A DNA stretch of 64,000 bases from Entrophospora sp. SA101 (lineage: Eukaryota > Glomeromycota > Glomeromycetes > Entrophosporales > Entrophosporaceae), in assembly GCA_958430865.1 (NCBI GenBank), contig CAUDNR010002779.1, forward strand, positions 119,366 to 183,365, written 5' to 3'. Positions 51,198-63,696 of this stretch are shown here, piece by piece; the stretch's first letter is position 1; every line of letters begins with the position of its first letter. The notes below the pieces were generated by a model. It made no database searches. It saw only the letters and a program-made list of their open reading frames with translations, and was not told the origin of the DNA. The position numbers and the translations under genes are program-made.

Positions 51198-52969
51198 CAC
51201 TCTCATATCAATAATAATTAATTTCTCTAAAAAAAAAAAAAAAAAAAAAAAAGGACAATTTTTAAAACCAAAAAAAAAAGCACTTTTTTTTCTTTTGTAC
51301 ATTACTTCTTTTTTTCTTTAGAATTTTATTTAATTTTTTATTTAGATTTTGCTTTTTAGTTTAAAAATTATATATAATAATATATATAATATAAAATCAT
51401 TTATTATTATTATCATCATTATTATTATATATTAATATGTAAATAATAATTATTTTTTTCTTATACATATATATTTTTTCTTCTTTTTAGCATCAAAGAT
51501 TTATAAAAAAAAACATTCATTAATTAAAAACAATCCATTTTGAAATCATTAAAATAAAAAATATCAATAAATTAAAAAAAAAAAAGAGTTTGGTTTAAAT
51601 TAAATTTCTCGGTGAAAAAAATCGGTTATGTAAATCCTGTCACGTGAAGATAATAATATTACTATATTAATATACAATTCATTCTGCAACGAATGGCGGA
51701 TCTTCTTCAATAACGGACCTTGCGAATTTAGGCCCCAATTTTATCAATATTTATTATGTACTATTTATTCAGTTACGGATTCTCTCTGTAACGGGCATTG
51801 CGAACTGTATATATACAAATTTGTTAATAATCTACATATAATTCCCAGGTTTAGTTAGCACACACCCGTTGTACCCACCACGGGCATGAAGTCATGTAAA
51901 TCTTTCTAAAAATGTTAAAAATTCGTATATACCAATTGGGCTTTTCTATAATTAATATTAACATAAATCTTAAATTTTAACCCATTTTGGAAATCGCTAA
52001 ATATTCTTGTATTTGTGAAGGCATCGACTCGGCTTGCCGAAAGTAACCTATTTATCATTTTATAATGGTACTTACTGTAATAGAAGACTCTCCCAAAAGA
52101 AAAAAAAACCTGGGACCTAGAAAGCTTCGTGTCCTGAATGTTGTACATGAACAAATTAAGCTTGATCAATTATTTAAGAGTACAAATACGATCGATTTAT
52201 TGGCTTTACTAATAATAATAATTGTAATTAATTAAATTTTAAGCATGTAATTTATATGGTGTACAACGTATATAAATTAGTTATTAAGTCTCCTGATTCA
52301 TGGTAACATTTTGTTGTCTTCTAACTCTCTCTTACTCTCTCTCTCTCTCTAAGTTCACTTTATTGTTTAATAAAGAATATTATTTCTTTTTTTTGTTAAA
52401 CTGTAAACATTTATTATTAGTATAATGTTATTATATATTATATATTGGTAAGAAAATTTTTATGCATCTATTGGGTCAATTGTTCCTACAATTAAGCTAA
52501 TAAACAAATTTATTTTTAAAAATTAGTGTAACATTAAATTTGTCTGGGCGGCTTCATTTAGAAATAGATGCGAGTTTTTTGTTAATTTGGAATATGTGTG
52601 TAACATTGTGCATAGTTTTTATACATCAGAAAAAAAAATCGGATTTTTTAATTTTTTCAAATTTCTCTTTTTTCGATTCTATTTTTTCAGGCAAGGCAGA
52701 CGTAATAAAGGTTCGTTTGTATTGATTAACTATTCTTTTTTTTTTCAATTTAATAATATAACATGAAAATTTAATTAATTAATGTATTAATTTATTATTT
52801 CTGGTTTTTTTTTTTTTTTTTAGTCACATTCCTTCCTCTCCTAATCCCTTTCCTCTTCTACTTTTTTAAATAAAAAGTAGAATAAACCATTTTATTTATA
52901 AAATCATTAATTATTTTCCTGGTGAAAAACACTCAATTCATTTAACCATACATTACATACAAAAAAAAA
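51198..52969. other. Intergenic region, cyclin to exchanger
   Basis: No gene is supported. The region contains a long poly-A after the cyclin stop, AT microsatellites near 51370-51470, and two similar pieces around 51700 and 51790 (ACGGACCTTGCGAA and ACGGGCATTGCGAA). A CT microsatellite lies at about 52320-52350, and a poly-T tract at 52805-52823. Confidence 0.45.
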
Positions 52970-54888
52970 ATGTCTTATCCGACGCCACCTTACCAAAAAA
53001 ATTATCCAACGGATATTAATAATAATAACATTCCTAATAATAATAATAACTTTCCCAATAACGTTCCTCCTCATCATGGAATATTAAGGAGAGAACATAT
53101 AGAATATGATGATCGCAATAATCATCATAACAACAACAACAATAATAATTATAGTGATGATTATAATAATCACAACCATCCTTCAATAAATCACCAGTTG
53201 CAAACTAATCATATCAATGAAAAAAACGATCATTCCAATATTGGCCATGATCCAGAGGACGCTTCACGGGATATTCATATTCATACACCAAATATACTAA
53301 AAAAACCAAAGATTGTATCAAAAGACCCTGTGAAATGGTACAGGAACACACGAGAAATCTTACTTGCTGTTAAATCCAATTTTCTTTTAATATTCTTACC
53401 TCCTGCTATCATAATGAAAAGATTTGATGTAAATGACAATATATTGCTTTTCTTTAATTTCTTGGCTATCATTCCATTATCAAAAATTATGACAACCGGC
53501 ATTGATGATCTTTCAGCCAGATTTCATCCTGTAAGTAATCAATCCTGATCTATTTGTTTCAGTATTTCTTTGTCTATTCTCTGATTGATTTGATTGATTT
53601 GATTGATTCCTTTTTTTTTTTTTTTTTAAAGTCATATGGTGCAATTCTTCATGCGTTTGCCGGAAATTTTGTCGAATTGGTGATTTCATGCTATGCATTA
53701 TTGGATAAACAATATTCAATTGTTCGTTCTTCTGTACTTGGTGCAATTTTATGTAACATATTATTGGTAAGTGGATTTAATATACACACATTAAACCTAT
53801 TCATATACGCACATTCATTCATTCATTATACACACATTCATTCATTCATTCATTATTCATTCATTATTCATTCATTCATTCATTCATTCATTCATTCATT
53901 CATTCATTCATTCATTCGTTCGTTCATTCGTTCATTCATTGTAATACTAATTATTTACAAATTTGCTGCTTCAATAAAACAAAAGGTTCTTGGTGTTGTA
54001 TTTTTGGCAGGATCTTGGCCAAGAAAAAAGTCCAAGAGAGAGTCTATGAATGCTCATTTAAGCACACAACTTTTTGTATCCACTAGTGCATCTACCTTGG
54101 CTCTTGCTGTTCTTGCACTTGTCACTCCTGCCGCATTCAAAATTGCTGCTCCTGTGGGCACGGGCATTGAATGTGATTTACAGAATATTAGTCATGCTAT
54201 TGCTATCATTTTATTATTTGTCTATGCTGCTCTTTTAATATTTCAATTGAAAACTCATGTTACGTCTGTAAGTATATATATATTTATATGCGTGTGTTTG
54301 TATTTGTTTATTTCAGTTATTAATTTTATTAATTTTGGGGGATTTTTTGAAAATATACTAGACCATTTCTATGGATGAAGTTCACTACAGAGAAGCAAAA
54401 TATTTCCTTCTCTTTGACGTTTTCTTGTAAATACGATTTTTTTTAAATTATGTAAAATTACATAGATATGTTTGTATTTATATTTATATATTTTATATAT
54501 TTATTATTTCCAGAATTGTCAGCTCTATAACTGGTATTGTTGTATGTGCAAGATACCTAGTGACAAGTATTGAACACATGGCTCATAGTTTTCGACTTGG
54601 AAATGGATTTATCGGAATGGTTCTTTTACCTTTGTGTGGTATTTATCATTCTTTCACACACATATATTCTCCCTTCAACTAATAATGATTATGATGATAA
54701 TTTATTAACTTATTTAATAATTATAATAGTTGTTTCTAATTTCATGGAACATTATGATGCTATTAAAGAAGCTTCTGAAGATAAAATTGATACTGCCGTC
54801 GGTTTAATTCTTAATACATCTGTGGTAATTATTCATCATAATATTAGTCATTATCATTATTATGATTGTCTTAAAATATAACAATAAC

Positions 54889-54922
<34 letters not shown>

Positions 54923-55458
54923 ATAATATTATAGCAAATCGCTCTTTTGGTTGCTCCTGTTCTTGTGCTTTTTGGTTGGATTACATCAAGACCTTTGACA
55001 TTGGATTTTAATACTCTTGAAATTTGTGTACTTGCGTGCGCTGTTCTAATTGTCAATTATTTAGTAGCTGTATGTAAAACAATCACTAATATCCATATTT
55101 GATTTACTTGTAAGTTTATCATTATTTAATTAATGATTTTTTTTTTTCCTTTTAAAAATTATCTAGGATGGTAAAGCAAATTGGTTAGAAGGATACATGT
55201 TGATTGTAAGTAAAACACAAAAAATTAAATATAAAATTTCAAGAAAAAGAAAATTTTCAACAAATCTGATTATTGATTAATTGTTCTTCCATTTTTTAGG
55301 TTTCTTATGTTATCATTGCTGTTGCTTTCTTTTATTTCCCAAATATACCAGAACTCAAAGAAGCTGATATATTGAAATGTAATCCATTCAGCAGAAATTT
55401 ACCTCCAGATGATTTTGGTTTAAGTACAGGTAGTGGTGGTGGTGGTGATGGTCATTAA
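52970..55458 (+). CDS. CAX-family cation/proton exchanger
   Basis: Nine exons join to 1596 bases and 531 residues. The N-terminal about 120 residues are asparagine- and histidine-rich and hydrophilic. After this come about eleven hydrophobic segments. The two pseudo-symmetric halves carry the CAX alpha motifs: GNFVELVIS in the first and NFMEH in the second, followed by the usual NTSVQIALLVAPVLVLFGW. VRSSVLGAILCNILLVLG and FIGMVLLPL are also family segments. These carriers swap Ca2+ or other cations for protons across the vacuole membrane. The motifs deviate from the common GNAVEL and GNAAEH (F in both, S for G in the second), so the substrate is uncertain. The 219-base intron 2 contains an ATTC microsatellite. 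Confidence 0.85.
53813..53942. repeat. (ATTC)n microsatellite within an intron
   Basis: Roughly 28 ATTC/GTTC tetranucleotide units lie in intron 2 of the exchanger gene, between the donor at 53767 and the acceptor at 53985. They create a false open reading frame through the intron. Confidence 0.9.
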
Positions 55459-55765
55459 AATTTTAAATCGTAATCATAATTCCTCCTCATTCCTCATCTC
55501 GCGTCTTGCCTTTTTTATTTTTCCTCTTTTCCCATTTATTCTTTCCCGTTTAATTTTTTGGGCACGATAAATTTAGCTGATGGAAATAAAACAAATAGAT
55601 AAACACATTATAGATGCCTTCTTTTTTTTTTGTCAAAAAATAAAAAAGCTAAACCTATAAAGTTTATAATAATATATAGTTCAAAGTTTATAAATAAAAA
55701 TGTATAAAAGTTAAAACTCAAAAGTTTATCCAAAAACTATGATAAAAATAAATCTTGTTTCGAGA

Positions 55766-55842
55766 ATAAATAATTCTTTTTTTTTCTGTAAAAACAATAA
55801 TCATGGAAAATAACGCTAGCTCTAATAATATTAACGCCAATA
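55766..55842 (+). repeat. 77-bp segment duplicated at the assembly gap
   Basis: Leader and first codons of the HMG-box gene, identical to 26978-27054. This is the native context, since the reading frame continues here into a complete gene. Confidence 0.9.
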
Positions 55843-56497
55843 CTAATAATAAAAACATCAAAGGATCAAAAACGCAACAATCACAAAAGGCTGGTTGTAA
55901 GAATAATCGGAAAAAAGTTTTAAATAATGAAAAAACTCCAAAGAGACCTCTCAACGCATTTTTTATATTTGTTAGTGAGAAAAGGTACATGTAAAAAAAT
56001 CTTTGTTTACATTATATTTATATTTATGACTTTGGCTCTATTTATTTATGTTGCTATATAATTTTAGACCCGAATATATAGAAAAATATCCTAATTATAC
56101 TGCAATCAAACGTGCTTCTATTATTAGAAAATTGTGGAGTTCCATGTCCAAAAAAGAAAAAGAGGTTTATATGATATATATATATAGATCCTTCGATATA
56201 ATAATTAGACGCGTTGTATTTTCGATTTTTTTTTTTTTACATTAATACATTAACGTTTACGCTATTGTTATATATAGCCTTATTTTAATATTTCAAAGAA
56301 AAAAATGGAAGAATGGAAAAAAACCATGCAGGAATATAATAATAATAATAAATCAGTAAAGTATTAAATAAAATATATTTATATATATTAATTATATTTG
56401 AAATAAATTTTTATACAATATCTTTCATTATAGAATCATGATAATGTTAAAAATCAAACGAGTAACGTTGGTGGTGTAGAAGATGACGGTGACGAAA

Positions 56498-56531
<34 letters not shown>

Positions 56532-57163
56532 TAAAAAAGATTCAGAACCTCCTAACTTTATAACCAATACAGTTTCGAATATAGAGACAATAAGTTTTCA
56601 ATCTTTGCTTGATTCATTGAACGCTGTTAATACGATTAGCGCAAACGAAATTCAACCATCACCATCACCACCATTATTATTATCATCGTCGTCGTCATCT
56701 TCAAATACCAATGATACAAATAATGATAATAGCGTTTTGAGTTGTCGATTTTCAAACAATGACAACAACAGATCTATAACAAATAATTGCTGTTGTTGTA
56801 GCATCATGAATTCGTCCATAAACACTCAAAATTATGACAACGTAAATTCAAAACAGGAATATGTTAATTCAAATACATATAACATCAATCAAAATTCTAC
56901 TACTACTTCTTCTTCTTCAATTGCTTTTCAACAACCACAAGAAAGGGTACCGAGAATTCATAATAATATACAAGATTTTAATATCTCAATGCCTAATAAT
57001 AATAACGACAACAATAGCAACAATTGTAATGCTTGTGGTAATATACTAACTCAAAATATGCTAAACTTTCAGTCTTACCAGTCGCAACAGTCATCATTAC
57101 TAATACCTCAACAAAATGACTTTAGTAGCAAAAGCAACAATAACATACAACAATTTCAAAATC

Positions 57164-57197
<34 letters not shown>

Positions 57198-57795
57198 GGC
57201 TCTTCAAAATAATCAACGAGAAACTTATTGTTTCCAACAAATGTCATTTCCACAACAACAACGTCACGATAATCAATTTTATTCTCATGATAATAATAAC
57301 GTAACTGTAAAAATGGAATCAGTAGATAATTTTGAACCAATTGCGTTTTTTGAATCAGAGCCGAGAATTTTACAAATGCCACAGACTTCCATTCCTATTA
57401 CTACAATAGGAACATTTTACCCCCCACAGATTAACTCTTTCCCACAACAACAACAACAACAAACATGGAAATCCATCCCAACATCATCACCGTTATCATT
57501 ACAATACCAACTACAATTAGAACATATGATATTACAAACAATGAATTATCCACAAAAACCACAAAAATGGCAAAATATCCCACAAAGAAATCTTTTTCTT
57601 CCTAAACAACAATGGAGCCAACAACAACAATCAACACCTAATATTCTCACGAATTCACATTTGCATAATTCTCTTCTAAATAATAATAACAATGATAATA
57701 ATATCTATAAATTACCTTCAAACATATTTTCACAACAGCCAATTTACCTTCACCAGAATCCCTGGAATCTTGAACAACAAATTAATCCACAATAA
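55803..57795 (+). CDS. HMG-box transcription factor
   Basis: Four exons (55803-55984, 56068-56164, 56278-56355, 56434-57795) give 1719 bases and 572 residues. Residues about 47-115 form one HMG box: KRPLNAFFIFVSEKRPEYIE, then NYTAIKRASIIRKLWSSMSK, then EPYF and a lysine-rich third helix ending EEWKKTMQEY. KRPLNAFFIF with RKLWSSMS fits the sequence-specific MATA_HMG/SOX branch rather than architectural HMGB proteins. A pure aspartate run (GAC repeat, about 56500-56530) follows, and the rest is low-complexity with poly-Q, asparagine and serine tracts, as in activators. MATA_HMG genes are numerous in AM fungi, so this is not evidence for a mating locus. The start lies in the 77-base segment that is copied at the gap. 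Confidence 0.88.
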
Positions 57796-57996
57796 AACGG
57801 TTACAATACAATTCATAATCAACCTTATAATTAATTATTAATAGATTTGATTATTTGATTATTTATTTTTAATTAAAAATAAAATAAAATGTACTTTTTA
57901 TTTCTCTATATAAAAGCTTAATTTATTGCAATAATAATTATAATATTACACACACTAATTAATAAAAAAATTTAATTATTTAAATTTTAATTATCG
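57796..57996. other. Convergent 3' region of HMG and GATA genes
   Basis: About 200 bases separate the two stop codons. AATAAA-like motifs occur on both strands (for example near 57879). It is a shared tail-to-tail terminator region. Confidence 0.5.
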
Positions 57997-59467
57997 TCAA
58001 TATTGGTTATTACTATTTTCATTGTGTTTACTATTATTGCTGCTGCTGCTGCTACTGCTACTACTATTATTATTATCGTCGTCGATGCTATTATTATAAA
58101 TATCATGATTAACGTCAATATTTTCGCTATTATCGTTAGGTTTGTTTGGTGAAATTCGTTGTGGGGCACCTGGTCGTTGATACCCATGTTGTTTAAGGAA
58201 TAAACCACATCGATTGCCTATATATAAATATATATATAAAAGTAATTAATAATTAACATAAGAATATGATATAGAATAAACACAAACAATAATCTAATGA
58301 TGATAACCTACAAAGTTTACTGCCTTCTGACCCTCTCCAACAAGGAGTTTCTTGCGTGCCACAATTTTGACAACTTGGTGGTCCTGTCCCTGCCTTTTCC
58401 GGTTTAATTAAACGAATTTCTCCATCAGTATCAACTTCTGTAGGACGCTGTCTCCCCTTAACTTTAAGACTAGCAAAATACAAACATAAATATATTTATA
58501 TTCACCTATACATGTGTGTATATAAATAAAAATAAAAATAACATATATATTTAAATATACTAACTATAAGCCACATGCATTACAAAGTAAAGCTTCTCCT
58601 TGTAAATCTCGTCTCCAAGCTGGTGTTTCCCTTGCACCGCAATTTGAACATCGATAAATCTCGCCAGCTTTGATGATTTTGCCAGAATTAGTTCGAGGAG
58701 ATGCTATGGTTGCTCTTGATCTTCTTCTTCGTCGTCTTCTTGACTGAAAAGAATGAGTGTTTATTGAATTGGTATCAGATGAAATTGAACGTCTTGTTGT
58801 CGATGCATTATGATTGTTGTTGTTGACGTTAGCATTGCTATTACCATTGCCATTACCACTGCTATTGATAATGTTATTACAATGACTACATCCAATATTT
58901 GAGGTAATCTGTTCTTCATGATGTTGATTTAAAATTATCAAATTTCCTCCATTCATAATTTTGTGATTTTCCGCTGAAAAGGTTTTTGTATTTTTGTTAT
59001 TACTATTATTATTGCTACTACTGCTAATAATATTATTACCGCTATTATCACTTGTAGTATTGTTATCATTATTACTATCATCATCATTATTAGAATTATT
59101 GTTACTACAGGTAATAATATTTTCATTACTTGATAATGGATTTGATTTATTTGAATATAATACAGATGTTGGACTGTGGTTTACTCGATGAGGTGATGAT
59201 GACGACGATGATAATGACGACGGTTGTGAATAGAAACAACTATTGGGTAAAGCAAAATAATATTGAAGAGGAAAAGATAATCCATTATTGAATGAAGAGG
59301 GTCCTGTCGGTAAATTAGGAGAGGTTGGTTGACTATGGCCATGTTGGTGATTGCGATGAGGGAATTGATGATAATGGTGGTGATAGTGTTGTTGAGAAAT
59401 GTAAAGACATTGTAGGCATAACGATGATTCAAATTCCAATTTTGATTGATTGAGACCTGATAACGTG

Positions 59468-59499
<32 letters not shown>

Positions 59500-60072
59500 G
59501 GTTTCTTGTGATGTTATAGTATGATTAATGTGCGAAGAATTTGAATTGGTGTCCAAAATATTTGTAAGATTACATTTAATGCTGCTGCTATTACTGCTAT
59601 TATTAGAAAAAGGAGAAGAATTGATCATAATTTCGTCGGTAGGCTTATTTTGTGTATTATCGTCAGATTTCGTTGGTGATTTATCTGATGCATGATCGGT
59701 TATTTTGGTGAAATTTTTCTCTTTTGGCTTTAATAAACCATTATTATTAAGTTTGATGAATTCTTCGTCAAGTTGATTTTGTTGTTGCAAAGGTGATAAA
59801 GTATTGATTGGTGATTGTGTGCAAGTAGTGGTGGTGGTAGGATATGAACTTTGTATAATATTACAAATATTGAGAAGGGATAATGAATTATCAGATTTAT
59901 TTTTTGATGATGTCGACGGTGACGGTGACGATGTCAATAGTGATAAAACTTTTCCGCTCTTTTTAATAGAGTCTGGAATTTCTTTTGTTTCGTCCTTGTC
60001 GATTTGTCTCTCCTCGCAACTTTCAATTATTGGATTTTTCTCTTGCGCTGTTTGTTCAATATTTTCAGACAT
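57997..60072 (-). CDS. GATA-type transcription factor with two zinc fingers
   Basis: Three exons (60072-58565, 58469-58312, 58217-57997) give 1887 bases and 628 residues. The first about 440 residues are low-complexity (N, S, H rich). A run of arginines just before the first finger is a likely nuclear signal. Finger 1 is CSNCGARETPAWRRDLQGE followed by ALLCNACGLYLK; its loop between the cysteine pairs is 18 residues. Finger 2 is CQNCGTQETPCWRGSEGSK, then LCNRCGLFLKQHG, with a 16-residue loop. Both fingers are split by introns just before or after the last cysteine pair, using GTTAGT and GTAGGT donors. Two GATA fingers occur in iron (SreA/Fep1) regulators, but the loops here are not the usual 17 and I see no cysteine-rich linker. 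The target is unknown. Confidence 0.88.
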
Positions 60073-60783
60073 TATTAATAATAAACGTGTATTTGTAAAA
60101 AAATAGACTCTTTGAGCATATTAATTTAAGAGACGCGTAAATTTGTGTTGATTTTTTAAAAAAAAGGAAATAAGAAAAAAACAAGTTATATATAAACAAT
60201 TTACTATTATAATGAATATTATTTAATTAAAAAAGGAAAACTTTATTTAGTTATTTAGAGAATGAAAAAAAATTTTTTTTTTTGATAAATAGAACAACTT
60301 AGTTCATATATATTTTCAAATATTAATGTATAATAAATAAACGATCATTGGGGGAAAAAAACCTTATTTTATCACTCTAAAAATTGATTTTGTCGTTTTT
60401 TTTTTACTGATTTTGATGCTTTAGGTGATCAAAAGAAATCAATATTTTTTTACTTTAATAATTTAGTTCTTTGAAAATTTTCGTGAGAGGAAAATAATAT
60501 GTAAACTAATAAATATATATACGTAAAATATAAATAAAAAAAAAATGTAATGATTAATACTTAATTTATAAAAACTACTATATTTATATTGAAAAAAATA
60601 AGAGTCAAATATAAAACCTTTTAGTAATCACATATTAAAAGAATAATGATGCTCCCTCCTGATTTATAATCTCATCAACCATCACACACATCGTAACATA
60701 TAATAAACTGTCCAATAAATATTTTCATTAGATATTATTTTAAGGTCGGAGAAAGGGGGTTGGTTATAAGTGATTGATTACAG
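60073..60783. promoter_or_regulatory. Divergent intergenic region upstream of the GATA gene
   Basis: About 700 AT-rich bases lie between the GATA start (minus strand) and the coiled-coil exon (plus strand). They should contain the GATA promoter and possibly the missing first exon of the plus-strand gene. No specific site was identified. Confidence 0.4.
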
Positions 60784-61027
60784 GTCTCACTCATTAGATG
60801 ACACGAAATTTAAATCAAATCAATTGATTAAAAAAAAGGTACCAAAGGATGAAACAACGGCCCAATTTGAACACGCCAAATCATCGGTGTACGAAGAAAA
60901 GAAGGATATCGAAAAGGTGTTGGAAGTAGAGCGAAAAGCCAAAGAAAATGCCGAGAAAGCGAGAAGGCAACTTGAAAGTCGGATGGAAGAACTCATGGCC
61001 AAGAAAAGCAAGTTCATGTGCTTTTAA
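60784..61027 (+). CDS. Orphan coiled-coil terminal exon
   Basis: An exon-like frame begins after the acceptor TGATTACAG (60783) and ends at TAA 61025-61027. It encodes about 80 residues that are strongly charged and helical: EEKKDIEKVLEVERKAKENA then EKARRQLESRMEELMAKKSK, ending FMCF. Base composition is clearly less AT-rich than around it, which supports real coding. There is no in-frame ATG near the start, so at least one upstream exon is missing or unrecognised. A possible alternative last exon lies at about 61471-61520 (TEVTTSAITEEEDHVL then TAA). I do not recognise the family. The C-terminal coiled coil of a cytoskeletal protein is one possibility. Confidence 0.5.
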
Positions 61028-61882
61028 GACTGTTGTGTTGAATGTCAACTCTCATTATAACGAAATTCCCCTTTCAACACCTCACAATCACCATTTGTTC
61101 TTTATGTGAATCCGTGTGTGGGTATTCGAGATTAATTCATGACCAAAACAAAAATTTTCTTTTCATTTCGTCCTTAAAATTCATTACCTAAAATTTTTAA
61201 ATATTAAAAAAAAAAAACATGTATATATATATATTATTATAATTATTTTCAAAATTCCAAAACTCTTTTTAAATCATTCGCATTTTTCTTTTTTATCAAC
61301 CTTCTAAATTCGTTATACGGAGAGTTGACTGATTTGTAATTTATTATATATAGTTTTATACATGTATGTATACTTATTTGTAATTTTTTTTAAAAAAAAA
61401 TTTTTAAATAGAATCTTTTCTTCGCCCACTTATAAAACCATTCATCAATCGGAACAAACACTCTGTCAGGACTGAGGTCACCACAAGCGCCATTACCGAG
61501 GAGGAAGATCATGTGTTATAAATACCTCTGGATTGCTTTTGGGACAACATATTGTATTATATACATGTTATATATCTGTATAATTATTTATATATTTTAT
61601 AAATATATACATCATTTAAAAGAAACCAGCCAACCAACCAACCAGCCAACAACATCCCATGGATGCTCTTTGTATAGATAGAATTTGGATAATTATATTT
61701 ATTTATTTATTTATTTTTATATATAGAAACTAAAATTTATAAAATCATAAAAAAATTGTAAATTAAAGCTAATTGTATTTTTAATAATAGACTTATTTGC
61801 CGTTTGTTGTATTAAAAAGACTTTTTTTAACAAATAGATATATTAATCATTGTGTGTTATTATTATTATTATTATTATTATA
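61028..61882. other. 3' region after the coiled-coil exon
   Basis: Mostly AT-rich, with a GC-richer island at about 61430-61520 that could be a further exon or an untranslated region, and an ATTT tetranucleotide run near 61700. It ends in an (ATT)n tract next to the transposon. Confidence 0.4.
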
Positions 61883-63692
61883 TGGGCATGCTGTAACAAA
61901 ACCAGACAAAGTGAACATTTGTATTACTAAGAATTTCAGGGATCAAAATTTAGAGTAATTGGTAATAATATTAATATTAATATTAATGTGTATATCCTTA
62001 CACCCTACAATCATTTAACATTTCAACTAACAAATAGTAAGAATACTTTATTTACAAAATTTCGAAGGAAAAAAGCATGTCATAGTTATGTGGTATTAAA
62101 ATTGCAATTTTAGCATATAACATATATATATCATCTTACCAACCTTAGAGATTTCAATTTTGCGTTCATACTTTTTTCTCACAACTGATGCTCGGAAAGA
62201 ATTAACAGCTGGTGAATTTTTTTCAGCCTAATAATGATATAAAATCGTTACATACATCACATAAAGTCAATCTAACAAATTTGTATAAAATACATAAAAT
62301 ATCTGATGTGGATGGACTATGACAAGGCACGTAGCCCGCAACTCTAATAGTACGTAACCATCGGTTGTGTCATGGCAATAGCACGTAGCCTATCCAAGGA
62401 CACTCAAAGGAGGACGTACCCCACAGTCACCATCCTAATGCGTAATCAGTTGGCTATTCAAGTTTCTTCAACACCGACAGAACATATCATGTGCATGTGT
62501 TATATTCCTTGGACCCATACACATCAGGAATCTTACCTTGAGATTATCAATACACTTTTTAGCTTTGGCTCGTTGTTTTGTATTGTAGTAATTAACGATC
62601 TAATCAAGGTTCTTACGATAGGATAAATGTTCATTATTTCTGTTAGCTAAGAAGTCTTCACAATTCACTATATATCTCAAGTAACCAATCAAGGTCCAAC
62701 TTTCATTTTCTTTAAAGCATTCGTTAGAAATTAGCATTGTATTGGTATATATGTATAAAATGATTATTATGAAAAAGCCGTTATTGACCCGCGTAACATA
62801 ATAATAATAATGCAGATCGTGTAACGGTACACTAAAAATTTTAATATCGCGAACACTTCAAAAAAAAATTTCCCATTTCTCAAGCAATTTTTAACCGTAA
62901 TAAAAGTTTTAGAACCAGGCTAGAACTTCCCAATGACAATTAAAAGAAGAGACTAGCTTAAGTATTAGTAGTTCTATAATAGGCTGAAAATGCTTCCTTT
63001 TTACGCACTTATTTTAAGATTTTTATCCAAAAGAGGCACTACTAAATCTAACATCTATCATGTTAAAACTACTGTCTCTGACTTAAAAGATGAAGATTTT
63101 GCCAAAGCTGCTGATGAATGTAAAAACAATATTTCAAGGAATAAAGAAAATTATGATGATAAATCTATTTGATGATGAATACCATTTTGGGTTTTATAAT
63201 TGTTATGATTTATGTTTTTAAAAGGACTAAAAAGAAAAAATAGATCAATATGTAATAATAAGATTATTTTTCTTCCAAAAGTTTCTGCTTTTTGTTAAGT
63301 AATAGCACACCTTTATTCTGCTTTCTTTTTCTAACATTTATTATTTTCCTTTCTTCTTGGTAAATCTCATAGGTAATTTTTTCTTTTCTTAGATAAGTTT
63401 CAGTGTCTGAGTATTATTTATTTTGAAAACGTAAGGTGCAATTTTTTCGCCTTGTTCCTTTTTTAAAATACTTCTGATAGTACTATAATTCTTGGGTTCC
63501 ATAATAGACCTGATGTAATGAGTTCATATTAACTATTTTTGTATAGGGATAGTTTTATATATCACTTAAGATAACAAATGGGATATTATAAAACTGTTAA
63601 TTATTATCACATTACAAATGATAAATTTTGATCCCTGAAATCCTTGGTAATACCAATGTTCACTTTGTCTGGTTTTGTTGCAGCATGCCCCA
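61883..63692. mobile_element. 1.8-kb DNA transposon with long terminal inverted repeats
   Basis: The left end (TGGGCATGCTGTAACAAAAC...) and the reverse complement of the right end (TGGGGCATGCTGCAACAAAA...) match for about 65-70 bases with only about five differences. Both ends finish inside TATCAAAATTT-like sequence (ATCAAAATTT). TATA lies on both outer sides (61879-61882 and 63693-63696), so the target duplication could be TA or TATA. No transposase could be recognised inside. The interior has only short frames, the longest plausible one at 62990-63172, plus a GC-richer patch at about 62290-62480. Probably non-autonomous. Confidence 0.8.
62990..63172 (+). CDS. Small hypothetical frame inside the 1.8-kb transposon
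   Basis: An ATG-initiated 60-codon frame with a hydrophobic start (MLPFYALILRFLSKRG) and a hydrophilic remainder rich in K, D and N. It is not recognised and may be a transposase remnant, a passenger gene or chance. No splice context or homologue was evident. Confidence 0.2.
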   Translation: MLPFYALILRFLSKRGTTKSNIYHVKTTVSDLKDEDFAKAADECKNNISRNKENYDDKSI

Positions 63693-63696
63693 TATA

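Noticed and set aside
53554..54378. A 274-residue continuous frame over exons 2-3 of the exchanger
   Set aside because: It reads through an ATTC microsatellite inside a proper GT...AG intron. The spliced model restores the family sequence on both sides.
55803..57795. Mating-type locus candidate because of the HMG box
   Set aside because: No homeodomain pair or other mating-locus partner is present, and AM fungi have many HMG-box genes. The neighbours (exchanger, GATA factor) do not support it.
62280..62480. tRNA-like or structured RNA in the GC-richer patch
   Set aside because: No convincing A/B box or cloverleaf could be drawn.
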